Below the pieces are notes generated by a model. It did no database searches. It saw only the letters and a program-made list of their open reading frames with translations, and was not told the origin of the DNA. Made by a program: the position numbers and the translations under genes. From Parafilimonas terrae (lineage in GTDB: Bacteria; Bacteroidota; Bacteroidia; Chitinophagales; Chitinophagaceae), in assembly GCF_900115755.1 (NCBI RefSeq), contig NZ_FOXQ01000006.1, positions 124,001 to 188,000 on the forward strand: DNA of 64,000 bases, given 5' to 3'. Position 1 is the stretch's first letter, and the number at the start of each line of letters is the position of its first letter. Shown one piece after another: positions 54,742 to 62,948 of this stretch.

Positions 54742-55503
54742 TTATAGAGAAGTTAGAAAATCAAATTGTTTTGAACATACAATATATGTATCTTTTATTC
54801 CTGAATAAACGCCCTCTGAAAATATAATATTTTTTTCATTAAGTACCAATTTTAATTTTTCAATTGTTTGCTTTTCTCCTAAGCGATTATAATCATCCAT
54901 AATTATTATAAAGTCTTTGGCTATCACATCATTTAAAACCATATCAACAATTTGATAACGTGAATTCTGAGGGCTTCCCAAAGGGCCATCTATTATTATC
55001 ATATCGAATTTTTTCTGTTTGAGGATATTCAGCAAATTTTTATATTGATTTACTTTCACCCCTTCTATCATTACCTGCTCAATCTCCAGAATAGTTGTAT
55101 TCTCTCTTATATCAAAAATCTGGTTAGAGAAATAATCCAACCATGCTTTATCCTGTTCAATTATTTTTAAATGGCTTTCCGGGAATGATTTGTTGTATTG
55201 ATATGCTAGCTTGGTACTTTCACCAAGACCAAATTCAAGAATATTTACAGGCTTTATATCATTATAGATTCTAAATAATATATACAACATTGGATAGCCG
55301 GCCGCCCACCTGCCTGGGTTGAAAGATCTATTGATTAACCAGTCAGAATTGGAAACTGCATTATTAAAAATCATACCCCAATACAATTCATCTGATTTTT
55401 TATGTAATGCAATTAAATTATTTTGGATAGAAATGCTTTGATTAAACAGCTTGTCAAATCCTATTATCTTTTTATAAAAACTCTTAATGTTCGAAAACAT
55501 CAT
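54742..55503 (-). CDS. Class I SAM-dependent methyltransferase-like protein
   Basis: The 253-residue protein has the SAM-binding strand VNILEFGLGESTKLAYQYNK, an acidic second strand HLKIIEQDKAWLDYFSN and the post-core DMIIIDGPLGSP and DFIIIMDDYNRL strands. Family unnamed; similar proteins occur in glycan loci. Its ATG overlaps the end of the ABC ATPase gene as ATGA, a strong sign that the two are made together. It might add a methyl cap that the ATPase's C-terminal domain recognises; this is inference. Confidence 0.8.
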   Translation of the reverse strand: MMFSNIKSFYKKIIGFDKLFNQSISIQNNLIALHKKSDELYWGMIFNNAVSNSDWLINRSFNPGRWAAGYPMLYILFRIYNDIKPVNILEFGLGESTKLAYQYNKSFPESHLKIIEQDKAWLDYFSNQIFDIRENTTILEIEQVMIEGVKVNQYKNLLNILKQKKFDMIIIDGPLGSPQNSRYQIVDMVLNDVIAKDFIIIMDDYNRLGEKQTIEKLKLVLNEKNIIFSEGVYSGIKDTYIVCSKQFDFLTSL

Positions 55504-56771
55504 TGAAATATTTGAAATTCTGAAACGAAAACACCTTGTCTTTCAGGTAACCGCCTGCCAGTTTTATAAAAATCTTCAAAAAGCATATTGAAGCCCGATG
55601 CATTCTCGATCCAGTCTTCAATTCCTTCATTACTCTCACAAAAGAGGTTCACATTATAAGCTCCTTCATTCAGCAATATTTTTTGTATAATAAATGAAAC
55701 ACTTCCTTTTTCCGGATCTATTTTATCAATAAGCATCGCTGTGCTCGCCCATGTAACCCTGTTTCCATAGATATCATTAATCCCAACATCAACTCTCAAG
55801 GTTTTACACATATATAATTCCTCAATGGCGATAAAGCTTACTTCAATTTCAAGGAATCTACCCACAATAAAGTCTTTCTTGGAAATACCATTCTCATCTT
55901 TAAAACATATATCGGTGAACCTGAGCCTGTTTCTTGTTTGCCTGCGTTCAAGATCATTTAAACTTAGCTTAGATACTTCGATCTGGTTTGTTATATATGC
56001 ATCTATTGCTTCTTCTCCGGTACCTTTAAAATTTAATTCACCATTTTTTAAAATAATTCCTTTATTACAAAGATTTCTAACAGCTGCCATATTATGGCTC
56101 ACAAACAACACCGTTTTTCCCTCTCCCTTACTCACCTCTCCCATCTTCCCCAGGCACTTCTTCTGAAACTCGGCATCGCCTACAGCCAGCACTTCATCTA
56201 CAATCAATATCTCACTTTCAAGATGAGCTGCTACCGCAAAGGCAAGGCGCACATACATACCGCTGCTATATCGCTTTACAGGTGTATCGATATACCTTTC
56301 CACTCCGGCAAAATCAACGATCTCATCAAACTTGTGCGTTATTTCTTTTTTGCGCATGCCAAGGATAGCACCATTGAGATAAATGTTTTCCCTGCCGGTA
56401 AGTTCGGGATGAAAGCCTGTGCCCACTTCTAATAAACTAGCCACACGGCCGTTACCGGTGATTTTTCCTGTGGTGGGTGCTGTAACACGGCTGAGTATTT
56501 TAAGCAGGGTGCTTTTGCCGGCGCCATTCCTGCCGATTATGCCAACGGCATCGCCCTGTTCAATTTCAAAATTTATATCTTTCAGGCTCCAGACTACATC
56601 GCCTTCACTTTTGGTCGTACGGTCATTGGTTTCACCTATTTTCAAAAAAGGGTCTTCTTTGCCACGAGCCTTGGCATACCAGCGCCTGAAGTCGCTTTGC
56701 AAAGTTCCGGTACCAATCTGGCCTATCTGGTAGGCTTTGGAAAGATTCTCTACTTTAATGACTGTGGGCAT
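55500..56771 (-). CDS. wzt: ABC transporter ATP-binding protein with C-terminal glycan-binding extension (Wzt-like)
   Basis: Start chosen at ATG 56771 (MPTVIKVENLSKAYQIGQIG), which is six bases after the previous gene and gives the family's N-terminus. The 423-residue protein has Walker A GRNGAGKST (80-88), signature YSSGM (168-172) and Walker B ILIVDEVLAVGD (188-199), then about 160 extra residues after 260 that match the size and sheet-rich look of Wzt C-terminal carbohydrate-binding domains. It powers export of finished undecaprenyl-linked polysaccharide through the Wzm permease. The extension suggests export is gated by recognition of a chain end. Confidence 0.92.
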   Translation of the reverse strand: MPTVIKVENLSKAYQIGQIGTGTLQSDFRRWYAKARGKEDPFLKIGETNDRTTKSEGDVVWSLKDINFEIEQGDAVGIIGRNGAGKSTLLKILSRVTAPTTGKITGNGRVASLLEVGTGFHPELTGRENIYLNGAILGMRKKEITHKFDEIVDFAGVERYIDTPVKRYSSGMYVRLAFAVAAHLESEILIVDEVLAVGDAEFQKKCLGKMGEVSKGEGKTVLFVSHNMAAVRNLCNKGIILKNGELNFKGTGEEAIDAYITNQIEVSKLSLNDLERRQTRNRLRFTDICFKDENGISKKDFIVGRFLEIEVSFIAIEELYMCKTLRVDVGINDIYGNRVTWASTAMLIDKIDPEKGSVSFIIQKILLNEGAYNVNLFCESNEGIEDWIENASGFNMLFEDFYKTGRRLPERQGVFVSEFQIFQ

Positions 56772-56776
56772 AATTC

Positions 56777-57748
56777 TTACATTTCTAATCCTGCTAAATC
56801 CTCTCGAAATTTTCTGGAAATTATATAAAGGTCCTGCAGTTCCCACATACCTTTTTTAAATCGTCTATATTGCATAGGCTTAGGCTTAAGATTCTGGATC
56901 TGAGCATTTACATAATCTTCACTTACATAAGTCATTCCATATTGTGTTCCAGGCAAGCAGCCATCTTTGCTTAAAAGATTCACCTCCTCACTAACGGGAA
57001 CAAATACTATATTTTGCTTTTGCAGAAACAAATTTTCTTTTAAGCTTTGATCATGTACAGTAAAAATCAGTAATCCATCATCATTTAGTAAATCATAAAT
57101 ACGCTGTAGCCATCTGCCAAAAGTTTCATCCGGTAGATGGCTGAATAAAGAGCCAACAAATATGAGATCAAATTGTTTAGTTAAGTGAAATGCATCAGGA
57201 TCTTCGGAAGACAATATTCCATTAACACCAAATTTTTCAACTTGAAATTCAACAGCACCTTGTTTAATATCTGATATCCATATTTGTTTAGGATTAATTA
57301 ATTCCGATGTATAACGGGTAAGACGGCCATAACCGCTTGCAAAATCAAGAAATGCTTTGGTTTTATAAAAAGGCTTGCCGGTCTGCTTAGCTATATTCAT
57401 CAGTATATTCATCATGTGCGCACCTGAAGTTATATATTCAATATATGCCTTAGAGGAATCATTATAATGCTGTTTCAAAAACTGATACATGTAATCGTGC
57501 TTCGAAACCGACAAATTTCTGGGAACGGGGATATTTGGAAATTGCCATTGTTGCAAAATGCCCTTCTTTATCTCATTAGTTGGTATAATTATTTCTGGCT
57601 GTAGCTGAAAAACACTCTTTTCCAATTCTTCTATTTTTCTTATAATAGCTTGATCGATACCAGGCGTTTTATAAACTTCAGATTGAAAACGCTTTCTAAT
57701 GGCAGTTTTCCATGAAATTGGTACAACATTTTTTACGATGCTAAACAT
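56777..57748 (-). CDS. SAM-dependent methyltransferase
   Basis: The 323-residue protein has a methyltransferase core: AFLDFASGYGRLTRYTSELI as SAM-binding strand, QIWISDIKQGAVEFQVEKFG, DLIFVGSLFSHLPDETFGRW and LLNDDGLLIFTVHD. An N-terminal helical region of 100 residues precedes it. It lies between the permease and ATPase genes of the exporter, which fits a chain-modifying or capping enzyme whose product the exporter recognises, as in some O-antigen systems; that role is inferred. It does not resemble FkbM. Confidence 0.85.
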   Translation of the reverse strand: MFSIVKNVVPISWKTAIRKRFQSEVYKTPGIDQAIIRKIEELEKSVFQLQPEIIIPTNEIKKGILQQWQFPNIPVPRNLSVSKHDYMYQFLKQHYNDSSKAYIEYITSGAHMMNILMNIAKQTGKPFYKTKAFLDFASGYGRLTRYTSELINPKQIWISDIKQGAVEFQVEKFGVNGILSSEDPDAFHLTKQFDLIFVGSLFSHLPDETFGRWLQRIYDLLNDDGLLIFTVHDQSLKENLFLQKQNIVFVPVSEEVNLLSKDGCLPGTQYGMTYVSEDYVNAQIQNLKPKPMQYRRFKKGMWELQDLYIISRKFREDLAGLEM

Positions 57749-57811
57749 GTTATTTTATTTATAATATAAGCAGAAACCTAATTAACTGGATGCTTTCAAT
57801 ACAGTATGACA

Positions 57812-58660
57812 TCATACCGTGTCTATAAATTTTTTTTCAACCCTATTAAATACAATGATGCCAGCAGCAAATACAATGGTTGCAAAAAGTGCTGAATAAC
57901 CCAATAGTTCCCAGCTAAAATTTCCCCTGCCTAAAAACCCGTAACGGAAGGTCTCAATAATGCCCGTCATAGGATTGGCTACAACAATCCACTTATATTT
58001 TTCCGGCGCTGCAGAAAGCGGGTAGATAACAGTAGTGCCATACATGAGTAATTGCATACCAAAAGTAACCAGGAATGCAAGGTCGCGGTATTTGGTGGTA
58101 AGGGAAGAGATAATCATGCCGCAGCCAAGACCGAGGCCTGCCATCATTAATACCAGCAAAGGAAAAAGCAGCATGTAAACATTGGGTTGAATGTTTGCAC
58201 CCGAAAAATCATAAAACACCATAAAAGCAAGGAAAAGCAATAGCTGGATCACAAAACGCACGAGGTTGCTGATAATAATGCTCAAAGGCATAATTAACCT
58301 TGGGAAATATACTTTGCCGAAAATGCCGGCATTATCACGAAATACAGTAGAAGTTTTGTTAAGGCAGTCGGCAAAATAGTTCCACATAGTAATACCGGCC
58401 ATATAGAACAGTGGCCCTGGCAGGCCTTCAGTTGAAATGCCTGCGATGCCGCCAAACACAAGGGTATAAATAACGGTTGTAAATACTGGCTGTATCAGGT
58501 ACCATAATGGCCCCAAAATGGTTTGCTTGTAAGTAGCTACAAAGTCCCGCCGCACCAGCAGCCAGAGCAGATCGCGGTATGCCCAGGTATCCTGCAGCTT
58601 AAGGTCGAGCAACTTATGCTGCGCCGTTATTTCCCAATGATAATGTTGGTAGTCTGTCAT
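57812..58660 (-). CDS. wzm: ABC transporter permease for polysaccharide export (Wzm-like)
   Basis: The 282-residue protein has the ABC-2 type fold with six membrane helices and the family's N-terminal amphipathic part, YRDLLWLLVRRDFVATYKQT, followed by ILGPLWYLIQPVFTTVIYTL and the loop GPLFYMAGITMWNYFADCLN. Later KYRDLAFLVTFGMQLLMYGT and VANPMTGIIETFRYGFLG match Wzm/TagG proteins. It forms the inner-membrane channel with the Wzt-like ATPase. Length is normal. Confidence 0.94.
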   Translation of the reverse strand: MTDYQHYHWEITAQHKLLDLKLQDTWAYRDLLWLLVRRDFVATYKQTILGPLWYLIQPVFTTVIYTLVFGGIAGISTEGLPGPLFYMAGITMWNYFADCLNKTSTVFRDNAGIFGKVYFPRLIMPLSIIISNLVRFVIQLLLFLAFMVFYDFSGANIQPNVYMLLFPLLVLMMAGLGLGCGMIISSLTTKYRDLAFLVTFGMQLLMYGTTVIYPLSAAPEKYKWIVVANPMTGIIETFRYGFLGRGNFSWELLGYSALFATIVFAAGIIVFNRVEKKFIDTV

Positions 58661-58697
58661 TTTAAAAAACTACGTAAACGATATCGACCCTTTAACT

Positions 58698-58733
58698 CAA
58701 ATTCCTAATTCCAAATTCCTAATTCCAAATTCC
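58698..58733. repeat. 14-bp tandem repeat between the exporter and Wzc-like genes
   Basis: CAAATTCCTAATTC occurs at 58698-58711 and 58712-58725, with a partial third copy to 58733, followed by a pyrimidine-rich stretch (CCTCTACCCTCTGCCTCATA) up to the end of the Wzc-like gene. On the transcript strand it is purine-rich, like the tract at 12466-12545. It fills the 87-base gap within the operon. Confidence 0.6.
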
Positions 58734-58747
58734 CTCTACCCTCTGCC

Positions 58748-61144
58748 TCATACCTTTTGCCTTACACCTTTTTTAAGCAGCTTCCCCCACCACGGTCTCT
58801 TTCCCGCTCCATGATACCCATATCCCATGCTGTAATCGTAGCCGTAGCTGCCGCCGTAAGCATAGCCGTAGCCATAATAGCTGCGAATACCTTTCACTTT
58901 TACATCATTAACCACCATTGCAAGGTTAGGCAGCTTCTTTTCCTTATACATTGTTTCCAGCATCTTTAACTGTTTACGCTGGGTGAACCGCTGGCGTACA
59001 ATATAGAGACTGAGGTCAGCATATTCGCTTAGTACCTTGGCATCACTTACAATGCCAAGCGGCGGGCTGTCGATCACGATATAATCGAAATTAATTTTCA
59101 GGTAATCAAATAAATTTTTAAGACGGTCAGACAACAAAAGTTCTGCGGGATTAGGCGGCACAAATGAAGTGGTGATGGCATACAGGCTTTCATAGCCTTC
59201 TACCTGCCGGATAATTTTTTCAGGAGAAATATCGCCAGCCAGGAAACCCGGCAGATCGCCTGCAGCTTCAGAAGCTTTTAAGGCTACACCTATTTTAGGC
59301 CTGCGCATATCAAACCCCAGCAATATGGTTTTTTTACCTGAAACAGAAAGCACTGCTGCCAGGTTAAGTGAAACAAAAGTTTTGCCTTCGCCGGGCATAG
59401 TGGAAGTAATCAATATAGTGGAACCTTTTTTGTCTTTGGGCAAAAAATAACGCAGGTTGGTACGCACGATCCTGAACTGTTCCGGCAATATGCCCCTGGT
59501 TTTGCCTGCTATAATTGTTCTTTCTTTATCGGCAAAATGACTGATCTCGCCGATAATAGGCGTTTCGGTGAATTTTAATATTTCATCACGGGTGGTAACC
59601 CGGTCGTTCAGCAAATCCATTAAATACACAATCAGGAGGGGTAAACCCAGGCCTGCAAATATGGCCATCAGGTAAATGTTTGAATTTTTTAAATTGATGG
59701 GGCCGCCGCTCGAAGCCCTGTCCACAGCTTCACTGTTGCCTACTGCTGCTGCACGGGAAACCGCTGATTCTTCGCGCTTTTCCAGCAGGTAGAGATAGAG
59801 CTTTTCTTTGATGCCCTGCTGGCGTTCTATTTCAAGCAGTTGCTTTTCCTTGGCGGGTATAGAGCGGATTTTATTTAAAGAAGTTTCATATTGCCGGTGC
59901 GCTGCATTGTAGGCATCGGTATATACTTTTTTTACGTTGTTCACACTTTCCATTATCCTGCTGCGCGAATCGTCTAAAGCCGTTTCCAGCGCTTTCACCT
60001 GCAGGTTTTTTTCTCCCAGCGTTTTCAATAATTCATCCCTTTTTATAACATCTGCATTGTAACCGCTTACGAGGGCGCTTAAAGTGGCATCGCCAATGCC
60101 CAGGTTGGAAGGCACCAGTTCGTACCGCCGTTTCGGGTTATTGATATAGCTGCTTACCATATCAGCTATATTCATTTGCAGTTCCTGGTCGTCTAATTTT
60201 ATTTCAAGGTCTTTGGCAATATCTGTTTCTGCCCTGCCTTCGGCGCTTATATTGAGCGAATTGGTTACCTTAAAATCTTTCAGGTTATTTTCCACTTCGT
60301 TCAGTTCGCCGCTGATGAAGATGAGGCGATCGTCAATAAACCGGATGGTATTTTCTGCAATCTTATTGCTTTGTTCAATATTATAACTATTATACTCTGC
60401 AGCCAGCGTATTCAAAATAACCTCCGCTTTGCGTGGCACCTGCGAAGAAGTGGACACCACCAGCACCGAAGAGTATTTACTTAAAGGGCTTACCGATATA
60501 GACCCGGCAAAGCCGCCTGCCACTGCATCGGTGGGGCGCCATACCGCCTGGTATTGATAATCAGGCTTATAATCTTCGGGATTAATAATATTAACCAGGT
60601 AATCAAAATCGGGTGTATGAATGGTGGTTTGGTTAGTTGCTTTTACAGCATTTTCACCATGTAAAATATAAATGCCGTCTTTTTTTACCTGCAGGGTAAT
60701 ACTATAGCTCCTGCCGGAATCTTTTATATTGGAAAATACGAGAAACCTTTTAATGGGGTCCGGCTCATACACCTCAATGGTATTTACCTTTCCGATAGAA
60801 TAATAAGCGGTATTTAGCTGCTGTGTTTTTACCACCCTTGCCATTAGCTGATGCGACTGCAGCACTTCCATTTCGTTGTAAATATTAGGCTTGGAAGTAT
60901 TGAGGAGTTCCGACAAAACCTGGTCTTCATTGCTTTCTTTACCAGCATTTTTAATGAGCACTTTTATACTGGTAGAATACACCGGCGTCTGGAAATGTAT
61001 GTATATATAAGCTATGATAAGGGCAACCCCGAGAAAGATCGCGAACATAGGCAGGTAATTCAGCGATTTCATCAGTAATTCCCTGAACGAAAATTCGCTT
61101 TCTTCTTCCTTTATAATTGTTTTTTTGGTTGAAACAGCCGCCAT
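58748..61144 (-). CDS. wzc: Polysaccharide co-polymerase / tyrosine autokinase (Wzc-like)
   Basis: The 798-residue protein has two membrane helices (about 32-53 and 490-512) flanking a Wzz-type periplasmic domain with long coiled coils. A cytosolic BY-kinase domain follows: Walker A MPGEGKT at 583-589, Walker A' LLGFDMRRP and Walker B YIVIDSPPLG. The C-terminal tail is unusually rich in Tyr and Gly (SYYGYGYAYGGSYGYDYSMG), the site of autophosphorylation. It controls chain length and links polymerisation or export to the outer-membrane channel. It lies 109 bases after the Wza-like gene. Confidence 0.95.
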   Translation of the reverse strand: MAAVSTKKTIIKEEESEFSFRELLMKSLNYLPMFAIFLGVALIIAYIYIHFQTPVYSTSIKVLIKNAGKESNEDQVLSELLNTSKPNIYNEMEVLQSHQLMARVVKTQQLNTAYYSIGKVNTIEVYEPDPIKRFLVFSNIKDSGRSYSITLQVKKDGIYILHGENAVKATNQTTIHTPDFDYLVNIINPEDYKPDYQYQAVWRPTDAVAGGFAGSISVSPLSKYSSVLVVSTSSQVPRKAEVILNTLAAEYNSYNIEQSNKIAENTIRFIDDRLIFISGELNEVENNLKDFKVTNSLNISAEGRAETDIAKDLEIKLDDQELQMNIADMVSSYINNPKRRYELVPSNLGIGDATLSALVSGYNADVIKRDELLKTLGEKNLQVKALETALDDSRSRIMESVNNVKKVYTDAYNAAHRQYETSLNKIRSIPAKEKQLLEIERQQGIKEKLYLYLLEKREESAVSRAAAVGNSEAVDRASSGGPINLKNSNIYLMAIFAGLGLPLLIVYLMDLLNDRVTTRDEILKFTETPIIGEISHFADKERTIIAGKTRGILPEQFRIVRTNLRYFLPKDKKGSTILITSTMPGEGKTFVSLNLAAVLSVSGKKTILLGFDMRRPKIGVALKASEAAGDLPGFLAGDISPEKIIRQVEGYESLYAITTSFVPPNPAELLLSDRLKNLFDYLKINFDYIVIDSPPLGIVSDAKVLSEYADLSLYIVRQRFTQRKQLKMLETMYKEKKLPNLAMVVNDVKVKGIRSYYGYGYAYGGSYGYDYSMGYGYHGAGKRPWWGKLLKKGVRQKV

Positions 61145-61253
61145 TAAATTTTTATACTTTAATACCCTTTGAAAAATTAATTGCTTCCTGAACGGTTAAA
61201 TTCAAAGCGAGTGTTTTCTCCGTCAAGAAAAAAGTAAAATGCCCAAACACGTT

Positions 61254-62033
61254 TTACCTGTTAATAATATTTACAATAAGCAAGGCAGCAGAAAGCACTG
61301 TCATGGCTAAACCCAGGTAACGTACATTCCGGTTAAGAAAAGCATCATTATTAATAAACTTTGCCTTGTCCGGTTCCACATAGATCACATCATTCTGCTG
61401 CAGGTTATAATAAGGCGACATAAATATTTTATTGGAAGAAATATCCACCCGGCCAAATTCGCGTTTGCCATCCTGTTCGCGTATCACCAAAATATTGTCC
61501 CGTTTGGCATAAAGGGTGAGATCGCCGCTTTGCGTAATAGCCTGCAGTATATTCATTTTACCATCAGGCACCTGCAGCGTACCGGGGCTTCCCACTTCTC
61601 CCATTACCATCACTTTAAAATTGGCAATATTCACTGTAACCACCGATCCTTTTATATAATCATCTAATTGCTTTTGTAACCGCTGTTGCAATTGAGCCGG
61701 CGCTAAGCCCGCAACAGGCACAGTGCCCAGTTGCAGCATTTGTATGTTGCCGGCAGCATCCACCAGGTAGCCTTGCACGCCCTGCGTGGCAATGCCCTGG
61801 GTAATATTAAATGCATCAGCCGCTTCCTTATTTATAGCGGTAATATTAATATTTAGCCTGTCGCCCGGCATTATTACCACTGGCTTTTGCAGCACCATAC
61901 GTTCCGAATCGGTAACGCTGTCTTTGAGATATACAGCGTTTTGAAAATTCTTCGGCACGCCGCAGGAAGAAAACGCAGCGATAAAAATGATGCAGGCAAG
62001 CAGCGGGATAAGATATTTAAAACGAGAAAGCAT
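61254..62033 (-). CDS. wza: Polysaccharide export outer-membrane lipoprotein (Wza-like)
   Basis: The 259-residue protein has a lipoprotein signal with lipobox FSSC and C24. A Poly_export domain follows (PGDRLNINITAINKEAADAF) and then one SLBB domain (VMVMGEVGSPGTLQVPDGKM). It ends with a membrane helix (YLGLAMTVLSAALLIVNIIN), which could be the outer-membrane alpha-barrel helix as in Wza. It is shorter than E. coli Wza (379), usual for Bacteroidota. It is the first gene of the operon; its promoter is not clearly visible. Confidence 0.94.
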   Translation of the reverse strand: MLSRFKYLIPLLACIIFIAAFSSCGVPKNFQNAVYLKDSVTDSERMVLQKPVVIMPGDRLNINITAINKEAADAFNITQGIATQGVQGYLVDAAGNIQMLQLGTVPVAGLAPAQLQQRLQKQLDDYIKGSVVTVNIANFKVMVMGEVGSPGTLQVPDGKMNILQAITQSGDLTLYAKRDNILVIREQDGKREFGRVDISSNKIFMSPYYNLQQNDVIYVEPDKAKFINNDAFLNRNVRYLGLAMTVLSAALLIVNIINR

Positions 62034-62056
62034 TAGTCAGGTATATAGATGAATGC

Positions 62057-62078
62057 CCGGCTGGCACTTGCCAGGCAG
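62057..62078. other. Small palindrome upstream of the Wza-like gene
   Basis: CTGGCACTTGCCAG near 62059-62072 is a 6-bp stem with a 2-base centre, followed by GTACACTTTTTGTAC (near 62078-62092), a second small inverted repeat. Both lie within 60 bases of the first gene of the polysaccharide operon. They could be operator sites or leader hairpins. Confidence 0.3.
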
Positions 62079-62443
62079 TACACTTTTTGTACAGGAACAA
62101 AAAGCACATAAAATATTTGTTGTGTGAAAAGGAAATTACAGCACAGTATTCACGGCTTCGCCGTTCTCACTCCCAACTGCTTCTTAGGAACAATGCACCG
62201 GGAAAGAGAAAAAACTAAAGCAGCATTACCTGCTCAGTAATTCATAACATGCTTAAATGGAAAATATTGAACGGTACGGGCGTCCCCACCGGACGTGGGA
62301 CTTGGCAAACAGTTTATTTTGGATTATTAATTTTTATTTTTTCGGATCCGGACTGATCATCACAAATTGCAATTCAGCAATCATCATCTCTCCTGCAAAT
62401 ATGCTGATAAAATAATTTCAAACAAAATTTAAGAAAGCCGAGT

Positions 62444-62504
62444 TGGTGAATGATGAATTGTACATTGTGAATGATGGATTATAAATGGTGAATGACATAA
62501 TAGG
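62444..62504. repeat. Three imperfect 21-bp tandem repeats
   Basis: Units beginning (T)GGTGAATGATG start at 62444, 62465 and 62486 and differ at a few positions. They lie in the 915-base gene-free stretch 62034-62948, in which no open frame looked like a protein on either strand. Confidence 0.55.
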
Positions 62505-62745
62505 CATGACAGGGATGAATATACAAGGCCGTTTCTTTTCAGGTAATACTTCCATGCTTTAACATCTTTCAGGTATGAACGAAGCATCCCGGTGTAATAC
62601 CAAAGTCACAGCCTCTTCCCAAACACCTAAAAATAAGCACTTGCAGGCACAAAGCTGCAAGCCAGATCAGGCAATAGTGATCCCCGCTCCAATAATAAAT
62701 GTTTTTTTGACAATTAAAAAACTTATCCTACTTTAGCATGCTTGT

Positions 62746-62771
62746 AAAACCTGCCGCACAGCAGGTTTTTT
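62746..62771 (+). terminator. Terminator-like hairpin in the leader region of the arabinofuranosidase gene
   Basis: AAAACCTGC at 62746-62754 pairs with GCAGGTTTT at 62761-62769, followed by TTTATA. It is 180 bases upstream of the arabinofuranosidase gene with no gene before it on the same strand, so it may be an attenuator or simply a boundary hairpin. Confidence 0.4.
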
Positions 62772-62870
62772 ATACTATCAATAAGCTATAGCGCTATATG
62801 AAAATTGGTTACAGGATTAACCCGTATAAGGTTTTTAATACTTTTTTTATTTTTTGTCTAATAAGAATCC

Positions 62871-62894
62871 GGGAGCTGGTTTCTACCAGTTCCC
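62871..62894 (+). other. Second leader hairpin before the arabinofuranosidase gene
   Basis: GGGAGCTGG at 62871-62879 pairs with CCAGTTCCC at 62886-62894 (nine pairs, one G-U), followed by TTGTTTTG. It lies 55 bases before the ATG at 62949. Confidence 0.4.
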
Positions 62895-62948
62895 TTGTTT
62901 TGTCTATACATACATTCAATTTAACCATGCAAAAAGGTAATTTAAGAA

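Noticed and set aside
62034-62948. A further gene or tRNA in the long intergenic stretch
   Set aside because: No open frame on either strand shows a domain or natural codon use, and I found no cloverleaf.
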